Shown: piece after piece, positions 15,717 through 23,924 of the stretch | Layout of the letters: each line of letters begins with the position of its first letter | Numbering within the stretch: position 1 is the stretch's first letter | Assembly: GCF_900141845.1 (NCBI RefSeq) | Contig: NZ_FQZB01000005.1 | Coordinates: 356,254 to 420,253 of the forward strand | Origin: Clostridium cavendishii DSM 21758 | GTDB lineage: Bacteria; Bacillota; Clostridia; Clostridiales; Clostridiaceae | Direction of reading: 5' to 3' | DNA: 64,000 nt | Notes under the pieces: model-generated | Database searches by the model: none | Told to the model about the DNA's origin: nothing | Seen by the model: only the letters and a program-made list of their open reading frames with translations | Made by a program: the position numbers and the translations under genes

Positions 15717-16898
15717 TTACCATTGACCAGGGTAAGCTACTATGTGTAAAGTTACAGGCCTTCGTCCCCAATTTAAACATTGAGACTCTGTATCCATAAA
15801 AAGATCTATTATATTTCCTTTTATAGCACCACCTGTATCAGAAGCTATAGCAAATCCATATTCGGGAATGTAAACTTTTGAACCTAACGGAATAACTTTA
15901 GGGTCTACTGCTATAGTGCTTAATCCACCAACAACTCTAACTGGTTTAAGACCCATAGCAGTTGTACCGTCACCATAATATGCTGTTGCAACCATTTGAT
16001 AAGTTGCCTTAAAAGTTTTATTATCTACAACTAAAGGTTCTGAAGGATTAAAGTTTGTATTTAAGGAATTAAGCTTAGAAATTCCAGAAGTTATAGCAGA
16101 GTTTACAGTATCTTTTACAGACTGAGTATTTAATTGAGGCAATAAATCTTTTAGATTTCTTACAGAAGCTTTAATATCTTCAGTAGTTGAAGATTGGTTG
16201 TTAATTATTATTATTGGATGAGAAATTAATATTTCTTCATTTTCTTTAATTATTTTAGCTACATTTTCTTTTTCAGCATTTAGTCTTTCGATTAAATCAT
16301 TTTGTCGTTCTTGCTTTTCTTTAGTATCCTTTATATCTTTTTCAATATCAAATTGAAGCTTTAAAATATCTTTTTCATTTTTAGCTAAATTATCTACTTC
16401 ATCAGCAAGTTTATCTTTATCTTTATTTAATTTATCTATTAATTTATTATCTATTTCTATAATTTTAGAAATAGCTTTAATATTAGCAAGAACTGTAGAA
16501 AAATTTTTACTAGTAACAAGTACATATAAATAGTTATTGTATGTACCTGATTTATATATTTCACAGATACGAGTATCTAAAATTGCTTGTTCTTTATCAA
16601 TCTCGTTTCTAGAACGATTTAAATTTTCTTGAGTTGTTTTTATTTTTTCTTTTAATTTTTTTACTTTCTCGGTAGTTTCATTTTTTTCCTTAATTAATTT
16701 TTCTATCTGAGTATTAAGTGATGCTATTTCAGAGTTATATTCTTTAATCTTAGAATCTAATTGTTTGTAAATAACAACATTTTCACTTATATTTTTTTTC
16801 TCTTCAGTATTAGAAGATTTTTCATCAGATAAAGCTATAAAACTATTACTTATAAATAAAGTAACAGCAATAAAAAATGATAAAAATTTCTTTTTCAT
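15717..16898 (-). CDS. Secreted coiled-coil protein with C-terminal 3D (lytic) domain
   Basis: A 393-aa exported protein. It has a signal peptide (residues 1-24, cleavage near ALSDE) and a long coiled coil (about 35-225) of the CwlO/PcsB type, rich in K, E, L and N. After a low-complexity linker comes a C-terminal 3D domain (about 305-393) with MVATAYYGDGTTAMG, GLSTIAVDPKVIPLGSKVYI, ASDTGGAIKGNIIDLFMD and the terminal GRRPVTLHIV. The three aspartates (VDP, SDTGG, DLFMD) that name the domain are present. It is probably a peptidoglycan hydrolase of the lytic transglycosylase-like 3D/MltA group. The ribosome binding site AGAGGT precedes the ATG. Confidence 0.88.
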   Translation of the reverse strand: MKKKFLSFFIAVTLFISNSFIALSDEKSSNTEEKKNISENVVIYKQLDSKIKEYNSEIASLNTQIEKLIKEKNETTEKVKKLKEKIKTTQENLNRSRNEIDKEQAILDTRICEIYKSGTYNNYLYVLVTSKNFSTVLANIKAISKIIEIDNKLIDKLNKDKDKLADEVDNLAKNEKDILKLQFDIEKDIKDTKEKQERQNDLIERLNAEKENVAKIIKENEEILISHPIIIINNQSSTTEDIKASVRNLKDLLPQLNTQSVKDTVNSAITSGISKLNSLNTNFNPSEPLVVDNKTFKATYQMVATAYYGDGTTAMGLKPVRVVGGLSTIAVDPKVIPLGSKVYIPEYGFAIASDTGGAIKGNIIDLFMDTESQCLNWGRRPVTLHIVAYPGQW

Positions 16899-17124
16899 AA
16901 AATATACCTCTTCTAGCTAACTTTTTTTTACAATTTATATTATTATATCATAATTATTAAATTATGTAATCTTTAATTTGAATCATCAAAACTAAATTAT
17001 ACCTTTGATAAATATATTATAAAATTTAGAATATTATTATGTATATTTTAAATTTGAAAAAATTTTTATACTATTGGCTAAAATATAAACTGTCTGTATA
17101 TATTAGTATAAAGCTTTATATACT

Positions 17125-17223
17125 ATGTTTAAATTGCTAGTGGATATTGGACTTAAAGAGCTAGAGGTAAGGTTCACAGAAGCTTCTAATACTGAATATA
17201 CATTTATAGGTGCTTTTCCATAA
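17125..17223 (+). pseudogene. Remnant of a leuA-like (2-isopropylmalate synthase) gene
   Basis: A 32-codon open frame in a 390-bp gap encodes a peptide containing FKLLVDIGLKELEVRF and SNTEYTFIGAFP. From family knowledge, 2-isopropylmalate synthases carry a segment like [26 protein letters not shown] near the start of the catalytic barrel, and this peptide matches it over about 26 residues. No ribosome binding site precedes its ATG, and the sequence on both sides shows no further similarity that I can see. It is most likely a decayed fragment. The flanks 16910-17120 and 17224-17250 show nothing else. Confidence 0.55.
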
Positions 17224-17251
17224 ATGCTTTAATTAGCACAATAAATAATTA

Positions 17252-17291
17252 AAAAACTCACCTCATATAGAATTTTATGAGGTGAGTTTTT
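17252..17291 (-). terminator. Terminator after the 129-aa membrane protein gene
   Basis: 16-bp stem AAAAACTCACCTCATA/TATGAGGTGAGTTTTT with an 8-nt loop. Confidence 0.88.
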
Positions 17292-17292
17292 A

Positions 17293-17682
17293 TTATTTTA
17301 GAGTTTTAGTTAATTTAGAAGCTTTTCCTAGATAATTATTTAGTTTGTATTTATAACTTTTCTTATTTTTATTATGTACGCTGAGTGCAGTTATACCTAC
17401 AGCGCTAAGAGCTAAAGCAGCAGTTATACCTGAGTAAATAGCAATCTTTTTCTTTTGACTTTTACTCTTACAACAGCAAGCTTTTTTATCTTCTCCTTTT
17501 ATGAAATCTTTGATTGCTTCAGACATTTGTTTTAAATTACTACTTTCATGGTTTTCATGAAATTTAGAATGAGAATAATTATGTTGCATATAATCTTTAT
17601 TATTTCTTGGTTTTGGCATTTTGATATTTTTCATTATAAATTTTAGTTCTTTATCTAAATTTACGCCTACATTATGTTTCAT
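17293..17682 (-). CDS. Hypothetical protein with CCC motif and one transmembrane helix
   Basis: A 129-aa protein of unknown function. The N-terminal 65 residues are polar and rich in H, N and K, followed by a KKACCCKSKSQKKK segment near residue 70 and one predicted transmembrane helix (IAIYSGITAALALSAVGITAL, about 80-100). The C-terminus is basic. A TAGAGGTGATA ribosome binding site precedes the ATG. I do not recognise a family. It stands alone with its own terminator. Confidence 0.6.
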   Translation of the reverse strand: MKHNVGVNLDKELKFIMKNIKMPKPRNNKDYMQHNYSHSKFHENHESSNLKQMSEAIKDFIKGEDKKACCCKSKSQKKKIAIYSGITAALALSAVGITALSVHNKNKKSYKYKLNNYLGKASKLTKTLK

Positions 17683-17841
17683 ATTATCACCTCTATATAT
17701 ATTATTTACAGAAAAATATATATTATTTCAAAAATTCTATTGAAAATTAATGAAATATTTACTATTTATAAAGACGAATATAAAATTGATAATAAAAACA
17801 ATTTATATATAGTGTTAAGTTTAGTTGTATAATTTGAAAAA

Positions 17842-17880
17842 AAACTCTATCTATATTATAGTATAAGATAGAGTTTATTT
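17842..17880. terminator. Orphan hairpin with T-rich flanks
   Basis: Perfect 11-bp stem AAACTCTATCT/AGATAGAGTTT with a 13-nt loop. An A-run on the left gives an eight-T tail on the minus strand, and the plus-strand side is also T-rich. No gene ends at it on either strand. Confidence 0.6.
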
Positions 17881-17975
17881 ATTTTGGAATAATTTTTGAA
17901 AATTTATTTATTTCAAAAATAAATGGACAAGCATATTGAGAATGTATGTTAAATTTTTTGGGGGGAAAATAATAA

Positions 17976-18296
17976 ATGGAAACGGAATATTTATATAATT
18001 CAAAAGGAGATTGGATAGGTTTTAAAGTAGATAAATACATATTTGATGATTATTCTAATTGGATTGGATGGTTACCTTGGGAAGATAATGATGTTGTTAG
18101 CGTTAAAGGAAAATATTTAGGAACAATAGTTGATGATAGATTATTTTTTATCAAATCCAAAAATCATAAGAAATCGTATGATTTTCCGGGATATCCACCT
18201 TATGAGGATTTGAAACCGTATCCACCTTCAGTATCAATGGTTTTTTTACCAGATGAAGCTAAAGATATAAAAACTAGAAAACTTGCTAATCTATAA
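17976..18296 (+). CDS. Small protein, possibly 4-fold beta flower domain
   Basis: A 106-aa protein. The repeated pattern LYNSKGDWIGFKVDKYIFDDYSNWIGWL, then VVSVKGKYLGTIVDDRLFFI, resembles the short repeated strands of the 4-fold beta flower domain seen in small Firmicute proteins. The family assignment is tentative. The C-terminal third is proline-rich (FPGYPPYEDLKPYPPS). A run of six G residues serves as ribosome binding site. No signal peptide; it is likely cytosolic. Confidence 0.6.
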   Translation: METEYLYNSKGDWIGFKVDKYIFDDYSNWIGWLPWEDNDVVSVKGKYLGTIVDDRLFFIKSKNHKKSYDFPGYPPYEDLKPYPPSVSMVFLPDEAKDIKTRKLANL

Positions 18297-18371
18297 ATTT
18301 ATAGTAAACGTTTCTAGTATAATTAAGTTCAAATTTGATAAAATAATATTAATAATTTGGAGGTGATTTTT

Positions 18372-18668
18372 ATGGAAAATAATAAAGAAAAAATAGGCAG
18401 ATTACCAAAAAATATTAATAAAGAAGTAATAGAACCTAATTCTAATGCTAAAACTATAAGTAAGTTAATAAAAGAATCAGGTGCAGTTGTAGGGTATGAA
18501 TTATCAAATGGAGAACAAATATCTAAAGATGAAGCAATATCTCAAACTAGAAGAGGTGAAATAGCTGGTGTAGCTATTGCAACTAGAAAAGGTGAAGAAT
18601 ATTTAAGATCTTTGCCTGATGATAATGAAAATAATAACTTAAGTAGTTTACCGACAGCTAATAAATAA
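18372..18668 (+). CDS. DUF3892 family small protein
   Basis: A 98-aa protein. The core AKTISKLIKESGAVVGYELSNGEQISKDEAI followed by GEIAGVAIATRKGEEYLRSLPD fits DUF3892, a small Firmicute family of unknown function. The start is the ATG at 18372 (MENNKEKIGRLP), since GGAGGTG sits 7 nt upstream; a TTG at 18357 overlaps that site. It follows the 106-aa gene by 75 nt and may share its transcript, ending at the terminator at 18754. Confidence 0.75.
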   Translation: MENNKEKIGRLPKNINKEVIEPNSNAKTISKLIKESGAVVGYELSNGEQISKDEAISQTRRGEIAGVAIATRKGEEYLRSLPDDNENNNLSSLPTANK

Positions 18669-18753
18669 ATCAGAAATTAAAAAAAGAAACTAGTTGTAGA
18701 TAATGTTTAGAAAAAAGAAATTGTATCAAAATAATTTTTGATATAGATTTAAG

Positions 18754-18785
18754 AAAGAGGATAAAAAATCCTCTTTTTTTATTTT
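18754..18785 (+). terminator. Terminator after the DUF3892 gene
   Basis: AAAGAGGAT/ATCCTCTTT stem with an AAAAA loop, followed by a T-run. Confidence 0.82.
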
Positions 18786-18857
18786 ATATTTATGTTATAA
18801 AAAATTATAAATAAAGTAATATTTATATATTTTTTATTAAAAGAAGGATTTAAAACG

Positions 18858-18895
18858 AAAATATAGAATTTAAATAAAAATATAGAATTTAAATA
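18858..18895 (+). repeat. Two tandem copies of a 19-nt unit upstream of the signal peptidase gene
   Basis: The unit AAAATATAGAATTTAAATA occurs at 18858-18876 and again, identically, at 18877-18895. It lies just upstream of the signal peptidase gene and includes TATAGA sequences that could serve as -10 elements. Confidence 0.7.
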
Positions 18896-18928
18896 AAAAA
18901 ATTAAGTATGTAAATTTTGGGAGGTAAG

Positions 18929-19528
18929 ATGAAAATAGAAAATAAAAAAGTTTTAGATGAAGTAAGAAGTATTGTTTTGTCATTATTTGGAACATTAATT
19001 TTAGTTGTTACATTAAATACTAAAGTTTTTGCAAATGTAACTGTAGAACAATGTTCAATGGAAAATACATTAATAGGTGGTGATACATTAATATTAAATA
19101 AACTTTGTTTTAAACCTAAACAAGGTGATATTGTTGTTTTTTTAAATAAAATTCAAAAAAGTAGTTTTTTTGATGACTTTAGAATTTATTTTACTGATTT
19201 GAAGGAAAGAAAGAATGAGAAAAATAATAAAACAAATGTAAGGTTTATAAAAAGAGTAATAGGTGTAGAAAATGATGAAATAGATATTAAAGATGGATTT
19301 GTATATGTAAATGGCAAAAAGTTAAAAGAAGAATATATAAAAACTGAGACAATACCAAGAGAAATTAAATTTCCTTTAAGAGTACCTAAAAATCAAATTT
19401 TTGTATTAGGTGACAATAGGGAAGTGAGTAGTGATAGTAGAGATTTTGGTTGTATTTCTTTAAATCAATTAGAAGGCAAGGCTGTTTTTAGATTAACTCC
19501 TTTAAAAAAGTCAGGGTTTTTAAAGTAA
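18929..19528 (+). CDS. lepB: Signal peptidase I (SipW/LepB family)
   Basis: A 199-aa type I signal peptidase. It has one N-terminal membrane anchor (about residues 14-34), then the serine motif CSMENTL (catalytic S near residue 45), a RFIKRVIGVENDEI segment with the catalytic lysine near 107, and the conserved GDNREVSSDSRDFG near 170. This is the Gram-positive type with a Ser-Lys dyad. It cleaves signal peptides on the outer face of the membrane. The start is the ATG at 18929, with GGGAGGT upstream; a TTG at 18917 overlaps the ribosome binding site. Confidence 0.92.
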   Translation: MKIENKKVLDEVRSIVLSLFGTLILVVTLNTKVFANVTVEQCSMENTLIGGDTLILNKLCFKPKQGDIVVFLNKIQKSSFFDDFRIYFTDLKERKNEKNNKTNVRFIKRVIGVENDEIDIKDGFVYVNGKKLKEEYIKTETIPREIKFPLRVPKNQIFVLGDNREVSSDSRDFGCISLNQLEGKAVFRLTPLKKSGFLK

Positions 19529-19529
19529 T

Positions 19530-19558
19530 AAAAAGTAGCGTAAAAGCTACTTTTTTAT
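19530..19558. terminator. Bidirectional terminator
   Basis: AAAAAGTAGC/GCTACTTTTT, 10-bp stem, between convergent genes. Confidence 0.85.
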
Positions 19559-19567
19559 TGCAAAAAA

Positions 19568-19960
19568 TTATTTTGTAAGCATTTTTATTAATATATCTAT
19601 TATAGCTTTATTTTTTTTAAGATTATCTACATAATCGGCTACGTGAGTTTTATAATATTCAATACCCCTATCCGTTATTTTATATAATTTTTTTGCTCTC
19701 TTATTTAAAAATTCATCACCTTCCCATTCACTTATAACATAGCCTCTTTCTTCTAAATCATAAAGAGTTTCATAAACAGTACTAGATGAAATTGAAAAAG
19801 GAAGGGGGGAATTATTAAAGGCGTTTTTAAAATTGTCCATAACTTTATTTCCAAAAATAACTTTGCCTTCTGATAGTTCCTTTAATATATAAAATACATA
19901 TATTTGTTTTGTATTTACAACATTTCTAGGGGCTATTATCCTATTTCTAGCTTGGCTCAT
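19568..19960 (-). CDS. PadR family transcriptional regulator
   Basis: A 130-aa winged helix-turn-helix regulator. The PadR pattern is seen in YVFYILKELSEGKVIFGNKV, SISSSTVYETLYDLEERGYV and LYKITDRGIEYY. The short C-terminal helix after residue 105 is the dimerisation arm of the small PadR type. A CGGAGGTG ribosome binding site precedes the ATG. The gene it controls is not obvious, as neither neighbour is a transporter or an enzyme typical of PadR targets. Confidence 0.85.
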   Translation of the reverse strand: MSQARNRIIAPRNVVNTKQIYVFYILKELSEGKVIFGNKVMDNFKNAFNNSPLPFSISSSTVYETLYDLEERGYVISEWEGDEFLNKRAKKLYKITDRGIEYYKTHVADYVDNLKKNKAIIDILIKMLTK

Positions 19961-20197
19961 TTTTGCACCTCCGAAACATATGTTTTCTTAAATTATACTA
20001 TATAATTTTCAATAATAAAACTATAAATATAATTAAAGTTAGCAATTTTTGATGAACAATATTTTTTAGGATGTTTAAGAATTTGATTTTTTTATAAACA
20101 ATGAAGATTTAATTAACAAAAATGCCAATACTTGAATAATATGTATTAAGATTATAGAGATATAATCAAATCTACTAAGGAAATAGGAGTGATATAC

Positions 20198-20401
20198 ATG
20201 TCACATCATAGAAGAAATAATTGTTGTTGTAATTCTTGTAATAGGTGCAATTGCTGTAATTCTTGCAATAATTGTTTAGGCGGTTGTGGGTTAAATTGTT
20301 TTGACGGTTGTGGATTTGGTAATGGATGCGGCTGTGGTTGTGGAGGTTTTAATAATCCATTATTATGGTTACTATTACTAGGTGGCGGCTGTAGATTTTA
20401 G
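20198..20401 (+). CDS. Cysteine- and glycine-rich small protein
   Basis: A 67-aa protein with about 20 cysteines. The N-terminus is MSHHRRNNCCCNSC, the centre alternates C, N and G, and the end is a short hydrophobic segment (NPLLWLLLLGGGCRF). No family is recognised with certainty; it resembles small cysteine-rich spore-associated proteins of clostridia and bacilli. The start is the ATG at 20198, with AGGAGTG upstream, rather than the GTG nine bases earlier, which is inside the ribosome binding site. It is monocistronic with a terminator. Confidence 0.7.
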   Translation: MSHHRRNNCCCNSCNRCNCCNSCNNCLGGCGLNCFDGCGFGNGCGCGCGGFNNPLLWLLLLGGGCRF

Positions 20402-20410
20402 TTTTTGACT

Positions 20411-20446
20411 AAAAGCTCTAGTTTTTTCTAGGGCTTTTAATTTTTC
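20411..20446 (+). terminator. Terminator after the Cys-rich protein gene
   Basis: AAAAGCTCTAG/CTAGGGCTTTT stem with one mismatch, followed by AATTTTTC. Confidence 0.75.
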
Positions 20447-20597
20447 TTTTATTTTAAAATAGGAAATTTTTTATTACCTGAAGTTTATATACTAAGTGAA
20501 AAAATCTATAAGGTTACTTTGCTTTGCTATTGAAACTTTAAAATATTTTATTTAAAATTAATGGTACTGATTAAATTGTACTTAGGAGTGATAGTTG

Positions 20598-21308
20598 ATG
20601 GAAGAAAGATTACAAAAATATATGGCTAGATGTGGAGTTGCATCTAGAAGAAAATGTGAAGAATTAATTATACAAGGTAATGTTAAGGTTAATGGGAAAG
20701 TGGTTACTGAGTTAGGTGTTAAAGTTTTAGAAGACAGGGATGAGATTACATATAATAATTTAGTTATAAGACCAGAGGAAGAATTAGTTTATATTATGCT
20801 AAATAAACCAGAAGGTTATATTACGTCAAATAGTGATGAAAGAGGCAGAAAAACAATCTTAGATTTAGTAAATATAGATAAAAGGATATTTCCTATTGGA
20901 AGGTTGGATTATGATAGTTCAGGACTTTTGCTTTTGACCAATGATGGTGAAATATATAATAAGGTTATACATCCTAGGGTTAATTTAAACAAAACTTATA
21001 TAGCCTTAGTTAAAGGAATATTTACAGAAGATGAAATTAAAAAATTCAAAACAGGTGTAGATATTGGTGGATATATAACATCTGATGCAGATATAAAAAC
21101 ATTAGAAAGGTATAAAGAGAGCTCTAAGATATTGGTAACTATTCATGAAGGGAAGAATAGACAAATAAGGAAGATGTGTTCTGCTTTAAAGCATGAAGTT
21201 GTAAGTTTAAAAAGAATTTCAATAGGAGATTTAGAATTAGGTGATTTACAGAAAGGAAGTTGGCGATTTTTAAGTAAAGATGAAGTTTTTTATTTAAATA
21301 ATTTATAA
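20598..21308 (+). CDS. RluB/RsuA-type rRNA pseudouridine synthase
   Basis: A 236-aa pseudouridine synthase. An S4 RNA-binding domain covers residues 1-60 (RLQKYMARCGVASRRKCEELI), followed by the RluB/E/F catalytic domain with the GRLDYDSSGLLLLTNDG motif, whose first D is the catalytic aspartate near residue 103, and the late HEGKNRQIRKM motif. It isomerises a specific uridine in rRNA. The start is the ATG at 20598; the ribosome binding site AGGAGTG is 7 nt upstream, closer to optimal than for the adjacent TTG at 20595. Confidence 0.92.
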   Translation: MEERLQKYMARCGVASRRKCEELIIQGNVKVNGKVVTELGVKVLEDRDEITYNNLVIRPEEELVYIMLNKPEGYITSNSDERGRKTILDLVNIDKRIFPIGRLDYDSSGLLLLTNDGEIYNKVIHPRVNLNKTYIALVKGIFTEDEIKKFKTGVDIGGYITSDADIKTLERYKESSKILVTIHEGKNRQIRKMCSALKHEVVSLKRISIGDLELGDLQKGSWRFLSKDEVFYLNNL

Positions 21309-21526
21309 TTTGATGAATGGATACTTCTTATAAATTGCAAAATGATATTAGTATAAGACCTTTTAAAATTTATAATTTAGCATATATGAGGATTTTATCT
21401 TTGAAATCAATTAAAGAGTAATATTTAGTGATTGAAAAATGAATATTTGCTTGAATAGAACTTCATTTAGTGGTAAAATGAAATAAATATTTCATTTTAG
21501 GATTAGTATCAAGGAAGGAAAGTTAA

Positions 21527-22408
21527 ATGGATAATAATAAGGATTTGATGAAGCTTATTCAAAATAAATTCTCGAGGCTTAGCAAAGGACAAAAACTTAT
21601 AGCAGAATATATTTTAAAAAATTACGATAAGGCAGCTTTTATGACAGCAGCAAAACTAGGAATAAGTGTTGGGGTTAGTGAATCTACGGTTGTTAGATTT
21701 GCAAATGAATTAGGATTTAGTGGGTATCCCAAACTTCAAAAGGCACTTCAAGAGCTTATAAAGAACAAGCTTACTACAGTGCAACGTTTAGAACTTTCAA
21801 ATGATTATATAAGCGAAGAAAATGCATTAAAGGGAGTTCTAAAAGCTGATATTGAAAATATAAGAGCTACACTTGAAAAGATAAATCACAAAACTTTTGA
21901 AGAAGTAGTGAATAAAATATTTACATCTAAAAGAATATATATTATAGGACTTAGAAGCTCAACAGCGCTTGCAGAATTTTTAGGGTTTTATTTAAATTTA
22001 ATACTTGAAAATGTAAAAGTTGTGGGACATGGTATGAGTGATATATTTGAACAGATGATAAGCGTTGGTGAAGATGACTTAGTAATAGGTATAGGTTTCC
22101 CAAGATATGCTACAAAAACTATAGATGCATTAGAATTTGCTCAAAGTAGAAATTCACAAGTGGTTGCAATTACAGATAGTTTGCTTTCCCCACTTGCAAC
22201 TAAAGCAGATTTTACATTAATAGCTCAAAGTAATATGGCTTCATTTGTTGATTCTTTAGTTGCACCATTAAGTGTTATAAATGCACTTATAATTGCAGTA
22301 GGAATGAGAGAAAAAGATAAAATAACTACAACATTTAATGCATTAGAAGAAATCTGGAAAGATTATAATGTTTATTCATATAATTTGAACAATATAGAAG
22401 ATAGATAG
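21527..22408 (+). CDS. MurR/RpiR family transcriptional regulator
   Basis: A 293-aa regulator with an N-terminal HTH_6 domain (residues 5-77, with SVGVSESTVVRFANELGFSG) and a C-terminal SIS sugar-phosphate binding domain (about 115-245, with IYIIGLRSSTALAEFLG and GIGFPRYATKTIDA). Such proteins control sugar or amino-sugar use in response to a phosphosugar. No sugar metabolism gene is adjacent, so the target is unclear. The AAGGAAGG ribosome binding site precedes the ATG. The 218-bp gap upstream contains a 34-codon open frame without ribosome binding site, discussed under rejected observations. Confidence 0.9.
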   Translation: MDNNKDLMKLIQNKFSRLSKGQKLIAEYILKNYDKAAFMTAAKLGISVGVSESTVVRFANELGFSGYPKLQKALQELIKNKLTTVQRLELSNDYISEENALKGVLKADIENIRATLEKINHKTFEEVVNKIFTSKRIYIIGLRSSTALAEFLGFYLNLILENVKVVGHGMSDIFEQMISVGEDDLVIGIGFPRYATKTIDALEFAQSRNSQVVAITDSLLSPLATKADFTLIAQSNMASFVDSLVAPLSVINALIIAVGMREKDKITTTFNALEEIWKDYNVYSYNLNNIEDR

Positions 22409-22431
22409 AAGCATATGCTTCTATTTTTTTT
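22406..22431 (+). terminator. Terminator after the RpiR-type regulator
   Basis: TAGAAGC/GCTTCTA stem with an ATAT loop and an eight-T tail; it overlaps the stop codon. Confidence 0.85.
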
Positions 22432-22609
22432 GTTTATATTAATAAAATAAAAATTATTTATACTAATATTTTTAAAAATTATAATAGAATAATATCTATA
22501 ATAATTGATACTGTTATATTATTGCATTTAATAGGTTAACTCTTATTTGACAAATGTAAATTATGTGTATATTATTATGTTGGTTTAATATGTTTAAGGA
22601 GCTGATTTA

Positions 22610-23830
22610 ATGGCTAAAGTTATTGTTATTGGTGCAGGTCCCGCGGGGATGATGGCAGCAATTTCTGCTGCAAACAAACATCAAGTAATTTTACTTGATA
22701 GCAATGATAGATTAGGTAAAAAATTATTTATAACAGGAAAAGGTAGATGTAATGTTACAAATGGAAAAGATATAGGAGATTTTTTTGATAACATACCAGG
22801 AAATCCTCACTTTTTATATAGTGCATTATATACATATACAAATTTGGATGTAATGAAATTTTTTGAAGATCGTAATGTTAAGCTTAAGGTAGAGCGAGGG
22901 GATAGGGTTTTTCCACTTTCAGATAAATCTTCAGATATAATTTCAGCATTATCTAAAGAGTTAGCGAATAAAAAGGTTGATGTTAGATTAAGAAGCAAAG
23001 TAAAATCTTTTGCTTTAGAAAATAATAAGATAACATCAATAATTCTCGAAGATGAAAGTAAAGTTGTTGGCGACTATTTTATACTTTGTACTGGAGGAAA
23101 ATCTTACCCACTTACAGGTTCAACAGGAGAAGGGTTTATTATGAGTAAGGCAGTAGGACATAATATAATTACTCCAAAACCTTCTTTAGTACCAATTGAG
23201 CTCAGGGAAGAATGGATTAAATCACTTCAAGGTTTATCTCTTAAAAATGTGGAACTTAAAATAAAGGAAAATGGTAAAGTTAAACACAAAGGCTTTGGAG
23301 AAATGATTTTTACTCATTTTGGAATATCAGGTCCATTAGTTTTAAGTGCTAGTAGATTTATAAAAGAAGGAAAATCTTATTCTATATCTATAGATTTAAA
23401 ACCAGCTTTAGAAATAGCAGAGCTTGATAAGAGAGTTCAAAAGGATTTTTCCAATAACTTGAATAAAGATTTTAAAAATTCTTTAGATGATTTATTACCA
23501 AAAAAGCTTATAGAAACAATAATAAAATTATCTAATATAGAAGAAAGTAAAAAAGTAAATTCTATAACTAAAGAAGAAAGAAGAAATTTGGTTAACTTAC
23601 TTAAGAATTTAGAACTTTCAGTTAAGGGATTAAGACCAATAGAAGAGGCAATAGTTACTGCTGGAGGTATAGATGTAAGAGAAATAGATCCATCTACTAT
23701 GAAGTCAAAAATTATAGATAACCTTTCTTTTGCTGGGGAGGTTATGGATGTAGATGCTTTTACAGGTGGCTATAATGTACAAATTGCTCTATCTACAGGA
23801 TATTTAGCTGGAGAAAAAATAACGGATTAA
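22610..23830 (+). CDS. BaiN/RdsA family NAD(P)/FAD-dependent oxidoreductase
   Basis: A 406-aa flavoprotein of the HI0933/BaiN family. The Rossmann motif is GAGPAGMMAA (residues 7-16), followed by ITGKGRCNVTN near 43, CTGGKSYPLTGSTGEGF near 165 and the C-terminal FAD motif MDVDAFTGGYNVQIA near 378. The family contains bile-acid dehydrogenase-like and rRNA dihydrouridine-forming enzymes (RdsA); which role applies here cannot be read from the sequence. An AAGGAG ribosome binding site precedes the ATG. It is upstream of cmk by about 95 nt and may share its transcript, an order common in clostridia. Confidence 0.9.
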   Translation: MAKVIVIGAGPAGMMAAISAANKHQVILLDSNDRLGKKLFITGKGRCNVTNGKDIGDFFDNIPGNPHFLYSALYTYTNLDVMKFFEDRNVKLKVERGDRVFPLSDKSSDIISALSKELANKKVDVRLRSKVKSFALENNKITSIILEDESKVVGDYFILCTGGKSYPLTGSTGEGFIMSKAVGHNIITPKPSLVPIELREEWIKSLQGLSLKNVELKIKENGKVKHKGFGEMIFTHFGISGPLVLSASRFIKEGKSYSISIDLKPALEIAELDKRVQKDFSNNLNKDFKNSLDDLLPKKLIETIIKLSNIEESKKVNSITKEERRNLVNLLKNLELSVKGLRPIEEAIVTAGGIDVREIDPSTMKSKIIDNLSFAGEVMDVDAFTGGYNVQIALSTGYLAGEKITD

Positions 23831-23924
23831 CATTATTAATTAAAAATAATTATTAGCTGAAATAAGAAAATTATGTTATAATGGATTTAAATTTTAAAGA
23901 AACCCATAGAAAGGTGTGATATTA

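Noticed and set aside
21317..21421. A 34-codon open frame before the RpiR-type regulator, with a SIRPFKIYNL segment that faintly resembles a GNAT start
   Set aside because: There is no ribosome binding site, the similarity is too short to mean much, and the gap shows no second piece of a GNAT gene.
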